Assembly (NCBI RefSeq): GCF_009712425.2
Contig: NZ_VCJR02000001.1
Coordinates: forward strand, 1,368,001 to 1,432,000
Length of the DNA: 64,000 bases
Direction of reading: 5' to 3'
DNA from: Aquisalinus luteolus
Lineage (GTDB): Bacteria > Pseudomonadota > Alphaproteobacteria > Caulobacterales > Parvularculaceae
Shown: positions 26,511-36,964 of the stretch, one piece after another
Layout of the letters: every line of letters begins with the position of its first letter
Numbering within the stretch: position 1 is the stretch's first letter
Notes under the pieces: generated by a model
What the model was told of the DNA's origin: nothing
Database searches by the model: none
The model's input: the letters and a program-made list of their open reading frames with translations, nothing else
Program-made: the position numbers and the translations under genes

Positions 26511-27251
26511 ATGCAGTTCACGGATGAAGGCATCGTTCTGAGCGCCCAGCCCCATGGCGAGAACCATGCCGTCGTCAATATCTTCACGCCGTCTGCTGGC
26601 CGTGTCGCCGCGCTCGTCCATGGCGGGCAGGGCAAGACCCGCCAGCCGGTCATCCAGCCAGGCAATACCGTCTCCGCGACCTGGAAGGGCCGGACAGAGG
26701 ATAGCCTCGGTCACTTTTCCCTTGAACTTGTCGAGCCACGTGCCGCGACCCTGATGCAGGACTCTCTCGCGCTGACCGGGCTGACTGCTGCGACATCTCT
26801 CCTCTCTTTGTGCCTGCCGGAACGCCAGTCCCTGCCACAGCTTTATGACGCGACGAAAGTTCTGTTCGAACTGATGGAAGATAGCGATGTCTGGCCGGTG
26901 ATCATGGTCAAATGGGAGCTGGGTCTTCTCTCAGCCGTTGGTTATGGCCTGATCCTTGACCGTTGCGTGGCGAGCGGCGCGACGCTGGAAGATGGTGCCG
27001 ACCTGACGTTTGTTTCGCCGCGATCAGGCGGTGCGGTCACCTATGAGGCCGGCATGCCATACAAGGACCGGCTCCTGCCGCTGCCGCCTTTTCTCATCGC
27101 AAGGGGAGAACCGCAGGTTGGCGACATGCTCGCCGGGTTCGCCCTGACCGGGCATTTCCTGGAAGAGCGCATCCTGTTTCCCGCCGACCGGCAACTGCCC
27201 GATGCCCGCCAGCGGCTCCTGACCCGGCTGCAACAAAAATATCGAGGCTGA
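26511..27251 (+). CDS. recO: DNA repair protein RecO
   Basis: 246 residues. The N-terminal OB fold starts 'MQFTDEGIVLSAQPHGENHAVVNIFT', followed by the helical domain with 'WELGLLSAVGYGLILDRC', the usual alphaproteobacterial RecO pattern. RecO loads RecA on SSB-coated single-stranded DNA in the RecFOR pathway. The cysteine pattern of a full RecO zinc finger is not present, as in many related proteins. It is the last of the lepB-rnc-era-recO run. Confidence 0.92.
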   Translation: MQFTDEGIVLSAQPHGENHAVVNIFTPSAGRVAALVHGGQGKTRQPVIQPGNTVSATWKGRTEDSLGHFSLELVEPRAATLMQDSLALTGLTAATSLLSLCLPERQSLPQLYDATKVLFELMEDSDVWPVIMVKWELGLLSAVGYGLILDRCVASGATLEDGADLTFVSPRSGGAVTYEAGMPYKDRLLPLPPFLIARGEPQVGDMLAGFALTGHFLEERILFPADRQLPDARQRLLTRLQQKYRG

Positions 27252-27325
27252 GACTGGAAAAGAAGTGAGGGTCACTCGCGCGCAAACGCTTGCCAGCGAG
27301 CCGCGATGCGCTCTACTCAAGGGGG

Positions 27326-29569
27326 ATGAGTGACCTTACCGAAGACATTTTCCTTGAGCCCCTGTCCGATGCGCTGTCCCGGCGATATCTTGCCTATGCG
27401 CTGTCTACCATCACCTCGCGGGCGCTGCCTGATGTGCGCGACGGGCTGAAGCCAGTCCAGCGCCGCATCCTCTATGCGATGATGCAGATGAAGCTGACGC
27501 CGACAGGCGCGCACAAGAAGTCAGCCCGCGTCGTCGGTGACGTGATCGGTAAATATCACCCCCATGGCGATGCCTCGATCTATGACGCGCTGGTGCGCAT
27601 GGCGCAGGACTTTGCCTCGCGTTTTCCGCTGGTCGACGGGCAGGGGAACTTCGGCAATATCGACGGCGATAACGCCGCTGCCATGCGATACACCGAATGC
27701 CGCACGACCGACGCGACCATGCTTCTCCTGTCCGGTATCGATCAGGACACAGTCGATTTCCGCGAGAACTATGACGGCAACGATACCGAGCCATCGGTTT
27801 TGCCGGCGGCCTTTCCGAACCTGCTGGCGAACGGCACCACCGGCATTGCCGTCGGCATGGCGACCTCCATTCCGCCGCACAATGTCGCCGAGCTGATCGA
27901 CGCTGCGATCCACATCATCAAGGCGCCGAACGCCAAGGCAGAGACGCTGGTCGAGAAATACGTCAAGGGTCCGGATTTCCCGACTGGCGGCGTGCTGGTC
28001 GAGCCGCAGGAATCCATGATCGAGGCCTATGCCACGGGCAGGGGATCATTCCGGGTTCGCGCGAGATGGGAGAAGGAAGAACTCACCCGCGGAAAGTACC
28101 AGATCGTCATCACCGAGATTCCGTATCAGGTCCAGAAATCGCGCCTGATCGAAAAGATCGCCGAGCTGATCCAGACCCGCAAGCTGCCGATCCTGTCGGA
28201 CGTGCGCGATGAATCTGCCGAGGACATCCGCCTCGTTCTCGAGCCGAAATCGCAGAACGTCGATCCGGCCGTCCTGATGGAGACCGTCTTCAAGCTGACG
28301 GACCTTGAAAGCCGCATATCGCTTAACCTCAACGTGCTCGATGCACAGGGCACGCCACGCGTCATGTCGCTGCGCGAGGTACTGCAATCCTTCCTGGATC
28401 ACCGCAAGGATGTGCTGGTCCGCCGATCCAATTATCGTCTCGGCAAGATCGAACATCGTCTTGAAATTCTCGACGGCTATCTCATCGCCTTCCTCAATCT
28501 CGACGAGGTGATCCGGATCATTCGCGAGGAAGACGAGCCGAAGAAAGAGCTGATGGCGACGTTCAAGCTGACGGACGTCCAGGCAGAGGCGATCCTCAAT
28601 ATGCGCCTGCGTTCCCTGCGCAAGCTTGAGGAAATGGAGCTGAAGACCGAGCACAAGGATTTGAGGAAAGAGCAAAAAGAGTTGAAAGCTTTGCTCAAGT
28701 CCGATGACGCCCAGTGGAAGAAGATCACTGAGGAGCTACGCGAAACGCGCAAGAGCTTTGATCCGAAATCCGGCATCGGCAAGCGCCGCACGGAGGTCAC
28801 CGATGCGCCTGATGAGATCGAAGTCAATCTCGACGACCTTATTGAGAAGGAACCTGTCACCGTCATCCTTTCCGAAAAGGGCTGGGTGCGGACGATGAAG
28901 GGCCATGTCGAGAATACGGCCGACATCAAATACAAGGAAGGCGATAAGGAAGGCCACGTGCTGCACGCCATGACCAATGAAAAGGTCATGCTGTTCGGGA
29001 CCAACGGCAAATTCTATACGCTGGACGTGAGAGATCTTCCAGGTGGGCGTGGCAATGGCGAGCCGATCCGGCTTATGATCGATCTCGGCAATGATGAGTC
29101 GATCGCGGAGGTCTTCGTCTTCAAGGGCGGTCGTACATTGCTTTTGGCCTCGACAGCCGGACATGGCTTCTTCGCTAATGAAGATGACGTGCTGGCGACA
29201 ACCAAGAAGGGCAAGCAAGTGCTGAACGTGCCATCGGGTGCCGAAGCGGTCGTCTGCCGCCTGATGGACGAGGCACCGGGCAAGGACACGATGCTTGCTT
29301 CACTGGGCACCAACCGCAAGCTGCTCATCTTCCCGGCGGAGGAACTGCCGACCATGACGCGCGGCAAGGGAGTCGTCCTGCAAAAGGTCACTGGCGGCGA
29401 TCTCGCTGATGCAAAGACCTTCAGCAAGAAGGAAGAGCTGAGCTGGAAGGACCGGGCCGGGCGCGTTCAGTCGGAAGCCAGGTGGAAAGACTGGCTCGGC
29501 AAAAGGGCGCAGGCCGGGAAGATCGTGCCGAAAGGCTTCTCCCGCGCGTTGAGCTTCGGCAAGGACTAA
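27326..29569 (+). CDS. parC: DNA topoisomerase IV subunit A
   Basis: 747 residues from ATG 27326 with GGGGG upstream. The breakage-reunion domain has '[18 protein letters not shown]', the quinolone-region '[17 protein letters not shown]' and the catalytic Tyr122 in 'AAMRYTECR'. The length and QRDR fit ParC more than GyrA, and the C-terminal propeller is short. It decatenates daughter chromosomes with ParE. The stop codon overlaps the convergent membrane-protein gene by four bases. Confidence 0.94.
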   Translation: MSDLTEDIFLEPLSDALSRRYLAYALSTITSRALPDVRDGLKPVQRRILYAMMQMKLTPTGAHKKSARVVGDVIGKYHPHGDASIYDALVRMAQDFASRFPLVDGQGNFGNIDGDNAAAMRYTECRTTDATMLLLSGIDQDTVDFRENYDGNDTEPSVLPAAFPNLLANGTTGIAVGMATSIPPHNVAELIDAAIHIIKAPNAKAETLVEKYVKGPDFPTGGVLVEPQESMIEAYATGRGSFRVRARWEKEELTRGKYQIVITEIPYQVQKSRLIEKIAELIQTRKLPILSDVRDESAEDIRLVLEPKSQNVDPAVLMETVFKLTDLESRISLNLNVLDAQGTPRVMSLREVLQSFLDHRKDVLVRRSNYRLGKIEHRLEILDGYLIAFLNLDEVIRIIREEDEPKKELMATFKLTDVQAEAILNMRLRSLRKLEEMELKTEHKDLRKEQKELKALLKSDDAQWKKITEELRETRKSFDPKSGIGKRRTEVTDAPDEIEVNLDDLIEKEPVTVILSEKGWVRTMKGHVENTADIKYKEGDKEGHVLHAMTNEKVMLFGTNGKFYTLDVRDLPGGRGNGEPIRLMIDLGNDESIAEVFVFKGGRTLLLASTAGHGFFANEDDVLATTKKGKQVLNVPSGAEAVVCRLMDEAPGKDTMLASLGTNRKLLIFPAEELPTMTRGKGVVLQKVTGGDLADAKTFSKKEELSWKDRAGRVQSEARWKDWLGKRAQAGKIVPKGFSRALSFGKD

Positions 29570-30243
29570 ACCGCATTGCCGGAATCTTCACTCTCATCCG
29601 GCACCGTATCGGCAAACGGGCTCTCTTTGCTTTTGAAAAAGTCCTCATACGGAAAGAAATAAAAGGCGAGCAGCAGCCACAAGACCTGCTCCTGCTTGAT
29701 CAGCAGGGAGGTGAAACCGATGAAAATGATCATCACATGGTTCTTCACCACAGCCAGATACGGGGCGAACAGGTTGAAGGTCTTGCCTTCCTCCGTTGCC
29801 TTGTAGAGAGCCATGCTGCGTTCAGCCATCGTGATCGTCACGAACGGCCAGTACAGCGCGAGGCTCGTCAGGATAATCGTCTTGAAGTCAGTGTCATCGT
29901 CGATCCCTTCGACGGGAAAAAACATCTTCAGGAACTGAGCATGGCCGAAGTGAAAGCCGCCAAAATGGATTGTGAAAAAAACCAGGAGGAATACCCCGAG
30001 TATAATCATCGCACTGGCTGGCGGATGGACCTCAACACTGCCGGGAACCTTCCCGCCGAAACCATCGCTATGCAAAATCTGATGGCCGGAGGTCATAATC
30101 GTCACGACGATCCAGGCATAACCGGTGACAAGGCTCGATATCCACATGCTCCAGGCAATATCGGCAGCCCGCCAGTCCTGTAGCCATGCGATCAGGACGG
30201 TGATGGCAAACAGGCCCAGATTTCTGGCATGACGCAGGTGCAT
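29566..30243 (-). CDS. Multi-pass membrane protein, DUF6498-like
   Basis: 225 residues with about six hydrophobic segments. The pattern '[16 protein letters not shown]' in the middle is reminiscent of the DUF6498 family of bacterial membrane proteins, whose function is unknown. The C-terminus is hydrophilic and acidic. It is convergent with parC and divergent from the LemA gene across a 110-base spacer. The family assignment is from memory of the His-Phe-Gly pattern and should be read as tentative. Confidence 0.65.
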   Translation of the reverse strand: MHLRHARNLGLFAITVLIAWLQDWRAADIAWSMWISSLVTGYAWIVVTIMTSGHQILHSDGFGGKVPGSVEVHPPASAMIILGVFLLVFFTIHFGGFHFGHAQFLKMFFPVEGIDDDTDFKTIILTSLALYWPFVTITMAERSMALYKATEEGKTFNLFAPYLAVVKNHVMIIFIGFTSLLIKQEQVLWLLLAFYFFPYEDFFKSKESPFADTVPDESEDSGNAV

Positions 30244-30353
30244 TGAATCTCTTCCCCTTGATTTCTATCGATTAATTCAATGTTTTTTTGTTTGAAGCAA
30301 GCTATGGTGTCGCCAATTCAGCTATCCGCATTATTGCGTGAGGGAGAGAGTAA

Positions 30354-30920
30354 ATGATTACACTTCTGGTTCTTGTCGGGCTCATCGTCGTTGTCGGCCT
30401 GTTTGTCATCGGTATTTACAACCGGATCGTGAATTTGAACCAGCGCGCCGACCAGGCCTTCGCCGATGTGGATGTGCAGCTGAAGCAGCGCCAGGACCTC
30501 GTTCCAAATCTCGTCGAGACGGTGAAGGGCTATGCCAGCCACGAGAAAGAAACGCTGGACGCTGTCATCAACGCCCGGAATTCCGCTGTCGCTGCCAATG
30601 GACCGACCGACCAGGCTCAGGCCGAAGGCATGCTCAGCCAGGCACTGGGGCGACTGTTCGCTCTTGCCGAGGCGTATCCGGACCTGAAGGCGAACACGAA
30701 CTTCCTCGAGCTGCAGCGCGAGCTTTCCGACATCGAGAACAAGATCGCTGCTGCGCGCCGCTTCTTCAACAACTCGATCCAGGAATACAACACGGCAATC
30801 ATGCAGATCCCGGGCAATTTCGTTGCGCCGATGGGCAACTTCACCCGGCGTGATTTCTTCGAGATTCCGGAATCGAGCCGGGCCGAAGCCGAGAAGGCGC
30901 CGCAGGTCAGTTTCAACTGA
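30354..30920 (+). CDS. LemA family protein
   Basis: 188 residues. One N-terminal membrane helix (about 2-22) is followed by the LemA core: 'NRIVNLNQRADQAFADVDVQLKQRQDLVPNLVETVKGY' in pieces, then 'ARRFFNNSIQEYNTAI' and 'RRDFFEIPE'. LemA proteins form a helical bundle facing outward and are repeatedly found beside M48 proteases, as here (36 bases downstream). GAGGGAGAGAG precedes the ATG. The molecular role is not established. Confidence 0.93.
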   Translation: MITLLVLVGLIVVVGLFVIGIYNRIVNLNQRADQAFADVDVQLKQRQDLVPNLVETVKGYASHEKETLDAVINARNSAVAANGPTDQAQAEGMLSQALGRLFALAEAYPDLKANTNFLELQRELSDIENKIAAARRFFNNSIQEYNTAIMQIPGNFVAPMGNFTRRDFFEIPESSRAEAEKAPQVSFN

Positions 30921-30956
30921 TTTCCGGACAGCTTGAGTTAGTGAGAGGCTGACCCC

Positions 30957-31940
30957 ATGGGCGCCTATGGTTTGCAGTCCCATATCTGGAACAACAACCT
31001 GAAATCGATCCTGCTGCTGATCGGTTTCCCGGTTCTTTTGTGCCTGCTGATCTATGCGCTTTTTCTGTTGATTGTCGGCCTCACTGGCCCGGGGTCAATT
31101 GAAAGGGCTGGCGGTGAGGCGCTGGAAATGACGTTGAGCTTTTGGCCGATCGCCGTGATAGCGGCGGCTATCTGGTTTGTCATCGCATGGTTCTCCCACA
31201 ACGCAATGATCCGGGCAGTGACAGGTGCAAAGGGGCTGGACCGCCGCGACAATCCCGAGCTCTATAACCTGCTTGAAAACCTCTGTATCGAGAGGGGCAT
31301 CACCATGCCCCGTCTCAACATTATCGAAACACCGGCACTGAATGCATTCGCCAGTGGCTTGAAGGAAAAAGACTATACAATCACAGTCACGCGCGGGCTG
31401 CTGGAAACGCTGGACAAGCGGGAGCTGCGGGCCGTGCTGGCTCATGAGCTGACCCATATCCGCAACCGCGATGTGCGGTTACTCGTCATTGCCGTCATCT
31501 TCGTCGGCATCTTTTCCTTCTTCGGTGAAATCGTCTTCCGGCGGATGTTCTATATCGGCCGGCGGACGAGCGGTTATTCCAGTGGGCGCAATGGCGACAG
31601 CCGGGGTGGTGGCGTGATAATCCTGATCGCCGTCGCGATCATTATCATCGCCTATCTGCTGGCGCTCGCCATTCGCTTCTCCCTGTCGCGCAAGCGCGAA
31701 TATCTCGCCGATGCCGGGGCCGTAGACCTGACGCGCGATCCAGATGCGATGATTTCTGCGCTAAGAAAGATATCCGGCAATTCCCAGTTCGATGCGCCCA
31801 ATGATGTCCGCCAGATGGCCGTGCATAACGCCCAGCCTTTCGCTGGCATCTTCATGACACATCCATCGATCGACAAACGCATAGAGGCGCTGGTGGATTA
31901 CGCCGGTGGCATCCAGGTAGCGTCGAGCGAGCCTGCCTGA
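30957..31940 (+). CDS. M48 family metalloprotease, HtpX-like
   Basis: 327 residues. Two N-terminal membrane segments (about 17-42 and 61-80) and a C-terminal helix near 220-240 frame the protease domain with HELTH at 163-167 and 'RKREYLADAGAV' providing the third zinc ligand. HtpX-type proteases degrade misfolded inner-membrane proteins. It forms a two-gene unit with lemA. Its last 43 bases are also the end of the convergent glycosyltransferase gene. Confidence 0.92.
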   Translation: MGAYGLQSHIWNNNLKSILLLIGFPVLLCLLIYALFLLIVGLTGPGSIERAGGEALEMTLSFWPIAVIAAAIWFVIAWFSHNAMIRAVTGAKGLDRRDNPELYNLLENLCIERGITMPRLNIIETPALNAFASGLKEKDYTITVTRGLLETLDKRELRAVLAHELTHIRNRDVRLLVIAVIFVGIFSFFGEIVFRRMFYIGRRTSGYSSGRNGDSRGGGVIILIAVAIIIIAYLLALAIRFSLSRKREYLADAGAVDLTRDPDAMISALRKISGNSQFDAPNDVRQMAVHNAQPFAGIFMTHPSIDKRIEALVDYAGGIQVASSEPA

Positions 31941-33379
31941 GGCTGTTTCCTGCAGACCTGATAGCCATAGGGGAAGGTCGCGTTTTCTGTGAAGCGCAAC
32001 GGCGCGGTACGCATTTCTTCTTCATCGCATTGCCATGCCGGCCCGAGCACGATGGCTTCGTCCGCGCGGGTGAAGGTGCTGACGATCAGCAGCGAGTTCG
32101 CGTCAGCGGGAATATTGCCCTGCGTCTTCGGGGCATAGACCCGTAGCCGTGGTTCGCGCGCTTTCAGCGTTGCAGCGAAATGGGCGCTGTTGCTGAGGAT
32201 GGCATCATGGCCTGCAGCCTGCACCAGGGTTTCGTCGGCTATGAGCGTGTAAGGATGGTTTTCCACCGAGTATTCACCGGTCGCCCCGTCCATGAAGGGT
32301 TCCGTCGCCCTTACCAGCCCGAACGCCAGTACCCAGATGCCGAGAAAACCGGCCACAATCAGATTGGTCCGCTTTCCGTGCGCCCTGTAAAGCCAGCTGG
32401 CAACAACAGGCGCCAGCATCATCAGTGCAGGCGACAGCCAGCGGTCACGAACCACATCGACGTTTGCGATCAGGATGATCACCGCAAACAGGCCCAGGAC
32501 GATCGCGATACTGACAAGGAAAAATCTTTCCGCTCGGATGACTGCGATGCGGGATCGCTCCGGGTCCGCCTTGCCGAGGCGCGAACCCGCAAGCCACAAG
32601 GCAAGGAACATGAACAGGCCTTCCATCAGCGTTGACGAGAAGAGATCGATCATGCCGCTGAGGCGCTGGGAGCCCCCCTCCGTTGCGATGAATTCTGCAA
32701 TACCGCTCTGCATGGGTGCCTGGTTGAACACTATCAGGAGATATATAGGAGCGGCGATGACCAGTGCTCCGAGGGCAGTCATCAATAGCCTGATGATCGT
32801 CTCGCGAGAGGGGCGCATCAGATAGACGAAGGCACCGATCTGGCCTGCCATGATCAGCAGCATCGTATATTTCGACAGCAGCCCCCCGGCCCAGACCAGC
32901 GCCAGCAGGACCAGTGATGCTGGCATCTTCACGCCATCACGCCCAACGAAAAAGGCGAAGCTGCCGACTGAAAACGCGATGAGCGACGCCGTATGCGTAT
33001 ATTCACGCAGCATGTCCTCATTCATCGTCGGAATAAGGAACATCGCGGTTGCGGCGATGAAGCCTGCCCGCGCCGAGCCGGTCATCGTCTGCGTCATCCG
33101 ATACATCACGATCACCGCCGCAACGACACCGGCATATTTCACGATGTCCGGTACGAGGATGAAGTAATTGGTGATATTCAGAAACAGCGTCATCAGCCAG
33201 GCCAGCACCGGCATCTGCTCGTCATAGGTCCATGACAGGGTCTGGGAGTAGACGACCAGTTCGGCCTGGTCGTGGATCAGGATGCCAATAACGTAACGCG
33301 ACAGGAGAGTGGCAGCGATGACGGCGGCAAGGATCGAGTAGAGCGCTATGCGTTCAGCGGATCCACTCCTCGATGTCAT
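31898..33379 (-). CDS. GT-C type membrane glycosyltransferase (GT39/ArnT-like)
   Basis: 493 residues with roughly eleven membrane segments and a soluble C-terminal domain. The first luminal loop holds 'DQAELVVYSQTLSWTYDEQMPVLAWL' in part, the acidic-residue region expected in polyprenyl-phosphate-dependent GT-C enzymes of the dolichyl-phosphate-mannose transferase/ArnT group. It would transfer a sugar to a lipid or protein in the periplasm. GAGGGG precedes the ATG. No partner polyprenyl-phosphate sugar synthase lies nearby, so the acceptor is unknown. Confidence 0.75.
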   Translation of the reverse strand: MTSRSGSAERIALYSILAAVIAATLLSRYVIGILIHDQAELVVYSQTLSWTYDEQMPVLAWLMTLFLNITNYFILVPDIVKYAGVVAAVIVMYRMTQTMTGSARAGFIAATAMFLIPTMNEDMLREYTHTASLIAFSVGSFAFFVGRDGVKMPASLVLLALVWAGGLLSKYTMLLIMAGQIGAFVYLMRPSRETIIRLLMTALGALVIAAPIYLLIVFNQAPMQSGIAEFIATEGGSQRLSGMIDLFSSTLMEGLFMFLALWLAGSRLGKADPERSRIAVIRAERFFLVSIAIVLGLFAVIILIANVDVVRDRWLSPALMMLAPVVASWLYRAHGKRTNLIVAGFLGIWVLAFGLVRATEPFMDGATGEYSVENHPYTLIADETLVQAAGHDAILSNSAHFAATLKAREPRLRVYAPKTQGNIPADANSLLIVSTFTRADEAIVLGPAWQCDEEEMRTAPLRFTENATFPYGYQVCRKQPQAGSLDATWMPPA

Positions 33380-33457
33380 GCCGTGCCCCTCAGAATCGTC
33401 TCGTCTCCCGGTCTGTCTGGAATAGGGGATATCATGTTGCCCTGCAACAACAAGCGG

Positions 33458-35080
33458 TCAGTCCGTGTACATGACCGAAGGCAGCCATGTCGCAATTTCC
33501 GGGAAGAGTGCCAGTATGCCCAGGGCCAGTATCTGGATCAGGACAAAGGGCAGGGCGCCGCGATAGATCTGCGTGGTGCGCACGGATTCCGGCGCGACCC
33601 CGCGCAGGTAGAACAGGGCAAAGCCGAAAGGCGGGGTAAGGAAAGAGGTCTGCAGGTTCACCGCCATAAGGACGCCGAGCCAGACCGGATCGACGCCCAT
33701 CATCAGGAGTGCTGGCGCTACCAATGGCACGACGACGAGCGTGATCTCGATGAAATCGAGAACAAAGCCAAGGATGAACATGACGATCATCACGGCGATG
33801 ATTGCGCCTGCCGCCCCGCCCGGTGTCGCCTCTAGCGCCCGGGCAATCGTCTCCTCGCCACCAAGCCCGCGGAAAACGAGAGAGAACAGGGCCGCGCCGA
33901 TCAGGATGGTGAAAACCATGGTGGTCACGCTGGCGCTCTTTTCCACGACGGAATTGATCAGCTTGTCGCGGCGCATGACGATAAGGCTGGCAAAAACACC
34001 GATAGCGATCAGCATGCAGCACAGGGCAGCCGCGATTATACCCAGCTGTTCAGTCACGGGGATGCTGTTGCGGCCGACACGAAGGTCAAGGAAAGTGCCG
34101 AGCACGACGAGCGCGAGCGTTGCCGCCGCACTGACCAGTATCAGGAGCCGGGCTATATGTCCCTTCGGCGCGAGCCTGTGCCCGGCAATCAGCATGGCCC
34201 CGACGGCACCGACACCGGCAGCCTCGGTCGGCGTGGCTATCCCCGCAAGAATCGATCCGAGAACAGCGACGATAAGGATCAGGGGCGGCGGCAGGGTCTT
34301 CAATGCCGCCATCAGCGCCTCGCCATATTCGCCGCGCTCTTCCTTTGGCAGGGCCGGTGCCTTGTTCGGCGTGATCCATGCCACGGCAGTCTGGTAGAGC
34401 AGGTACAGCCCGACAAGCATCAGCCCAGGCAGCAGCGCGCCCGCAAACAGGTCACCGACCGACACAGTCTCTGGTGCATAGACGCCTTGCGCCAGTTGCG
34501 CCTTCTGCCAGGCGTTGGACATCTGGTCGCCGAGCAGGATGAGGACGATGGAGGGCGGAATGATTTGGCCCAGCGTTCCGGCGGCAGCAATCGACCCGGA
34601 CGAAAAGGCAGGGTCATAACCCCGGCGCAACATGGTCGGCAGGGACAGCAATCCCATGGTCACGACGGTTGCGCCAACAATGCCGGTCGAGGCGGCGAGC
34701 AGAGCGCCGACGATCGTCACCGAAATACCAAGCCCGCCATGCAGCGAACCGAACAGCCGCGCCATGTTGTCGAGCAGGTCTTCGGCGATACGCGATTTCT
34801 CCAGCACCACCCCCATGATGATGAACAAAGGCACCGCGATCAGCACCTGGTTGTTCATGATGCCGAAGATGCGGATGGGGTAAGGCTCGGCGAAGAAGGA
34901 GACATCGAACGCCCCCATCGACAAGCCGAGCAGACCGTAGAGTAACGCCGTCCCGGCAAGGCTGAAGGCTGCCGGGTATCCTGCCAGCAACAGGGCACAG
35001 AGCGTCAGCACCATGGCGATGTCGAGCCAGTTGGCGCAGGCGCACAGGCACAGGACGACATCATTGAGGAAGCCTTCCAT
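33458..35080 (-). CDS. TRAP transporter large permease (DctM), enlarged
   Basis: 540 residues. 'VPLFIIMGVVLEKSRIAEDLLDNM', 'GIVGATVVTMGLLSLPTM' and 'GTLGQIIPPSIVLILLGD' are DctM signatures. It is about 100 residues longer than the common 430-residue form, because extra hydrophobic segments lie between about residues 300 and 400. It works with DctQ and DctP in Na+-driven uptake of organic acids. The start overlaps the dctQ stop by one base. Confidence 0.9.
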   Translation of the reverse strand: MEGFLNDVVLCLCACANWLDIAMVLTLCALLLAGYPAAFSLAGTALLYGLLGLSMGAFDVSFFAEPYPIRIFGIMNNQVLIAVPLFIIMGVVLEKSRIAEDLLDNMARLFGSLHGGLGISVTIVGALLAASTGIVGATVVTMGLLSLPTMLRRGYDPAFSSGSIAAAGTLGQIIPPSIVLILLGDQMSNAWQKAQLAQGVYAPETVSVGDLFAGALLPGLMLVGLYLLYQTAVAWITPNKAPALPKEERGEYGEALMAALKTLPPPLILIVAVLGSILAGIATPTEAAGVGAVGAMLIAGHRLAPKGHIARLLILVSAAATLALVVLGTFLDLRVGRNSIPVTEQLGIIAAALCCMLIAIGVFASLIVMRRDKLINSVVEKSASVTTMVFTILIGAALFSLVFRGLGGEETIARALEATPGGAAGAIIAVMIVMFILGFVLDFIEITLVVVPLVAPALLMMGVDPVWLGVLMAVNLQTSFLTPPFGFALFYLRGVAPESVRTTQIYRGALPFVLIQILALGILALFPEIATWLPSVMYTD

Positions 35081-35706
35081 CAGCTGGCCTCCTCAGTGGC
35101 GTGGCCGGAAAGGACGGCAACGGACTGGCTGGCAAGGGTAAACCCGGCGAGGGCGACCAGTATCGCGAAGGCAGGGATCATGCTCTTCAAGAGGAAAACA
35201 CCCGGCAGGCCGCTCGCCTCGCGCGACCCCTCCATCACATCCCACGCCCGGTAGATGTAAGGGCCAGCCGCCCAGACGATCAGGATACAGACGGGAAACA
35301 GGAACAGGTAGGTGCCGATGAAATTGACCAGTGCCTTTCGCCGCGGCGGCGCATCGCGATAGAAGATGTCGACCCGCACATGCTCATCGACCAGCAGGGC
35401 ATAGGCAGCAGTCAGCAGGAACATGATGCCGAACAGCCAGATGATCAGCTCCTGCAGCCAGATGTAATTGATGCCGAAGACATAGCGCATGATCACGACG
35501 GCGACCTGGATGAGGACGATCGCGAGGCCTGCCCACATGACGGTTTTCGAAACACCAGTGACGATACCGGCGCATATTCCTGAAAGTGTGTCGGTCAGCC
35601 TGAAGAGCATCGATGTGCGCAGGGCCAGCGCCAATGCCGGCAAGAGCAGCAGGGCGCAGGCACAGAGCGCTGCCAGCATCAATATGTCACCGACAAGGTC
35701 CAGCAT
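35080..35706 (-). CDS. TRAP transporter small permease (DctQ)
   Basis: 208 residues with four main membrane segments plus an N-terminal hydrophobic stretch; 'RYVFGINYIWLQELIIWLFG' and 'DEHVRVDIFYRDAPPRRKA' are the conserved DctQ region. The frame continues upstream, but ATG 35706 overlaps the dctP stop by one base and gives the normal start. It is the small membrane partner of the TRAP transporter with the genes on either side. Confidence 0.9.
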   Translation of the reverse strand: MLDLVGDILMLAALCACALLLLPALALALRTSMLFRLTDTLSGICAGIVTGVSKTVMWAGLAIVLIQVAVVIMRYVFGINYIWLQELIIWLFGIMFLLTAAYALLVDEHVRVDIFYRDAPPRRKALVNFIGTYLFLFPVCILIVWAAGPYIYRAWDVMEGSREASGLPGVFLLKSMIPAFAILVALAGFTLASQSVAVLSGHATEEAS

Positions 35707-36884
35707 CACAGCGAGAACAGGTTGCGGCGGATCTGGAGATAGGCTTCGTCGGAAATCGCGTTCCACCGGGACCCGGCATTGAGCGCATCGCGATAGCTTT
35801 CATAGATGCGACGCGAGATGTCGTCCTCGGCAGCGATCTCTTCCAGCACCGCCTTGGTGTTCTCGGCCAGCGCAGCCATGACGTCGCGCGGCATTTCGCG
35901 CAGCTCTACGCCGTGATCCTCGACCAGCGATTTCAGGCCGATAGCATTGTTGTGCGCATACTGAGCGATCATCTGGTTGTTGGCCGCCCGGCAGGCATTG
36001 GTGACGATGGATTGCTCCTGTAGCGAGAGATCGTTCCACAGGTCGAGGTTCATTCCCACAGCCAGCTGGGCGCCAGGCTCATGGAAGCCTGGCCAGTAAT
36101 AGAATTTCGCCTCGCGATAGAAGCCGAAGGCCAGATCGTTCCACGGGCCAACCCACTCTGTCGCGTCAATCGTGCCGGATTGCAGGGCCTGATACAGCTC
36201 GTTGCCGGGCAGGGTGACCGATGCCGCGCCGGTGCGGCGCATGACTTCGCCGCCAATCCCCGGCATGCGGATTTTCAGCCCGCGCAGGTCTTCCAGCGAA
36301 TTGATCTCGCGACGGAACCAGCCGCCCATCTGGTGGCCGGTATTACCGGCTGCAAAGGGCTTGATATTGAACTTCCCGGCAAGCTCGTCCCAAAGCGCCT
36401 GGCCACCACCATATTCCGTCCACCCCATTATTTCGGAGATAGTCATGCCGAAGGGTACTGCCGTAAAGAACGGATAGGCGCGCGAGCGGGACGTCCAGTA
36501 ATAATCTGCCCCGTGATAAAGGTCGGCAGAGCCACCGGCGACTGCATCGAAAACGTCGAAAGCACCGACCAGTTCTCCAGCTGCGTAGAGACGGACCCGC
36601 ATCTTGCCGCCACTCATCTCGGTGATGTTGCGGGCTACATGCTCGGCGCCATCACCGAGGCCCGGGAAATCCCGTGGCCAGGTCGTGACCATTTTCAGTT
36701 CACGCTCGGCAACACCATCATTGGCAAAGCCACCCGTTGCAGGAGACACATTGCAGCGATCAGCGCAATCGCATCCGGCGGCAAGTGCTGCCGTGCCCAG
36801 TGCACCGGCGGTCATGAATTTGCGGCGATTGACGTTTGCCGGTTTCCTGCCATTTTCCACCGGAGTGGATTCATCCTTTGGCAT
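35706..36884 (-). CDS. TRAP transporter solute-binding protein (DctP/TakP-like), Tat-type lipoprotein
   Basis: 392 residues. The N-terminus has a twin-arginine signal 'NRRKFMTAG' followed by a lipobox-like LAAGC and a cysteine-rich stretch (C-D-C-A-D-R-C). The binding domain carries 'RMPGIGGEVMRRTGA' and 'WVGPWNDLAFGFYREAKFYYWPGFHEPG' in part, which resemble the TakP group that binds 2-oxoacids. It captures ligand in the periplasm for DctQM. It leads the three-gene unit, 80 bases downstream of bpt. Ligand class is inferred from similarity. Confidence 0.9.
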   Translation of the reverse strand: MPKDESTPVENGRKPANVNRRKFMTAGALGTAALAAGCDCADRCNVSPATGGFANDGVAERELKMVTTWPRDFPGLGDGAEHVARNITEMSGGKMRVRLYAAGELVGAFDVFDAVAGGSADLYHGADYYWTSRSRAYPFFTAVPFGMTISEIMGWTEYGGGQALWDELAGKFNIKPFAAGNTGHQMGGWFRREINSLEDLRGLKIRMPGIGGEVMRRTGAASVTLPGNELYQALQSGTIDATEWVGPWNDLAFGFYREAKFYYWPGFHEPGAQLAVGMNLDLWNDLSLQEQSIVTNACRAANNQMIAQYAHNNAIGLKSLVEDHGVELREMPRDVMAALAENTKAVLEEIAAEDDISRRIYESYRDALNAGSRWNAISDEAYLQIRRNLFSL

Positions 36885-36964
36885 TTCGTCCCCATTGATA
36901 TTTTTGGGGCACTGTGCCGGGATTTACGGGAAACGTCCAGAAGGCACCAAGCCGGAAAACCAGC

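Noticed and set aside
34157-34945. A 262-codon plus-strand frame opposite dctM
   Set aside because: The translation is a Gln/Arg/Asp-rich antisense of membrane-helix codons, typical of a shadow.
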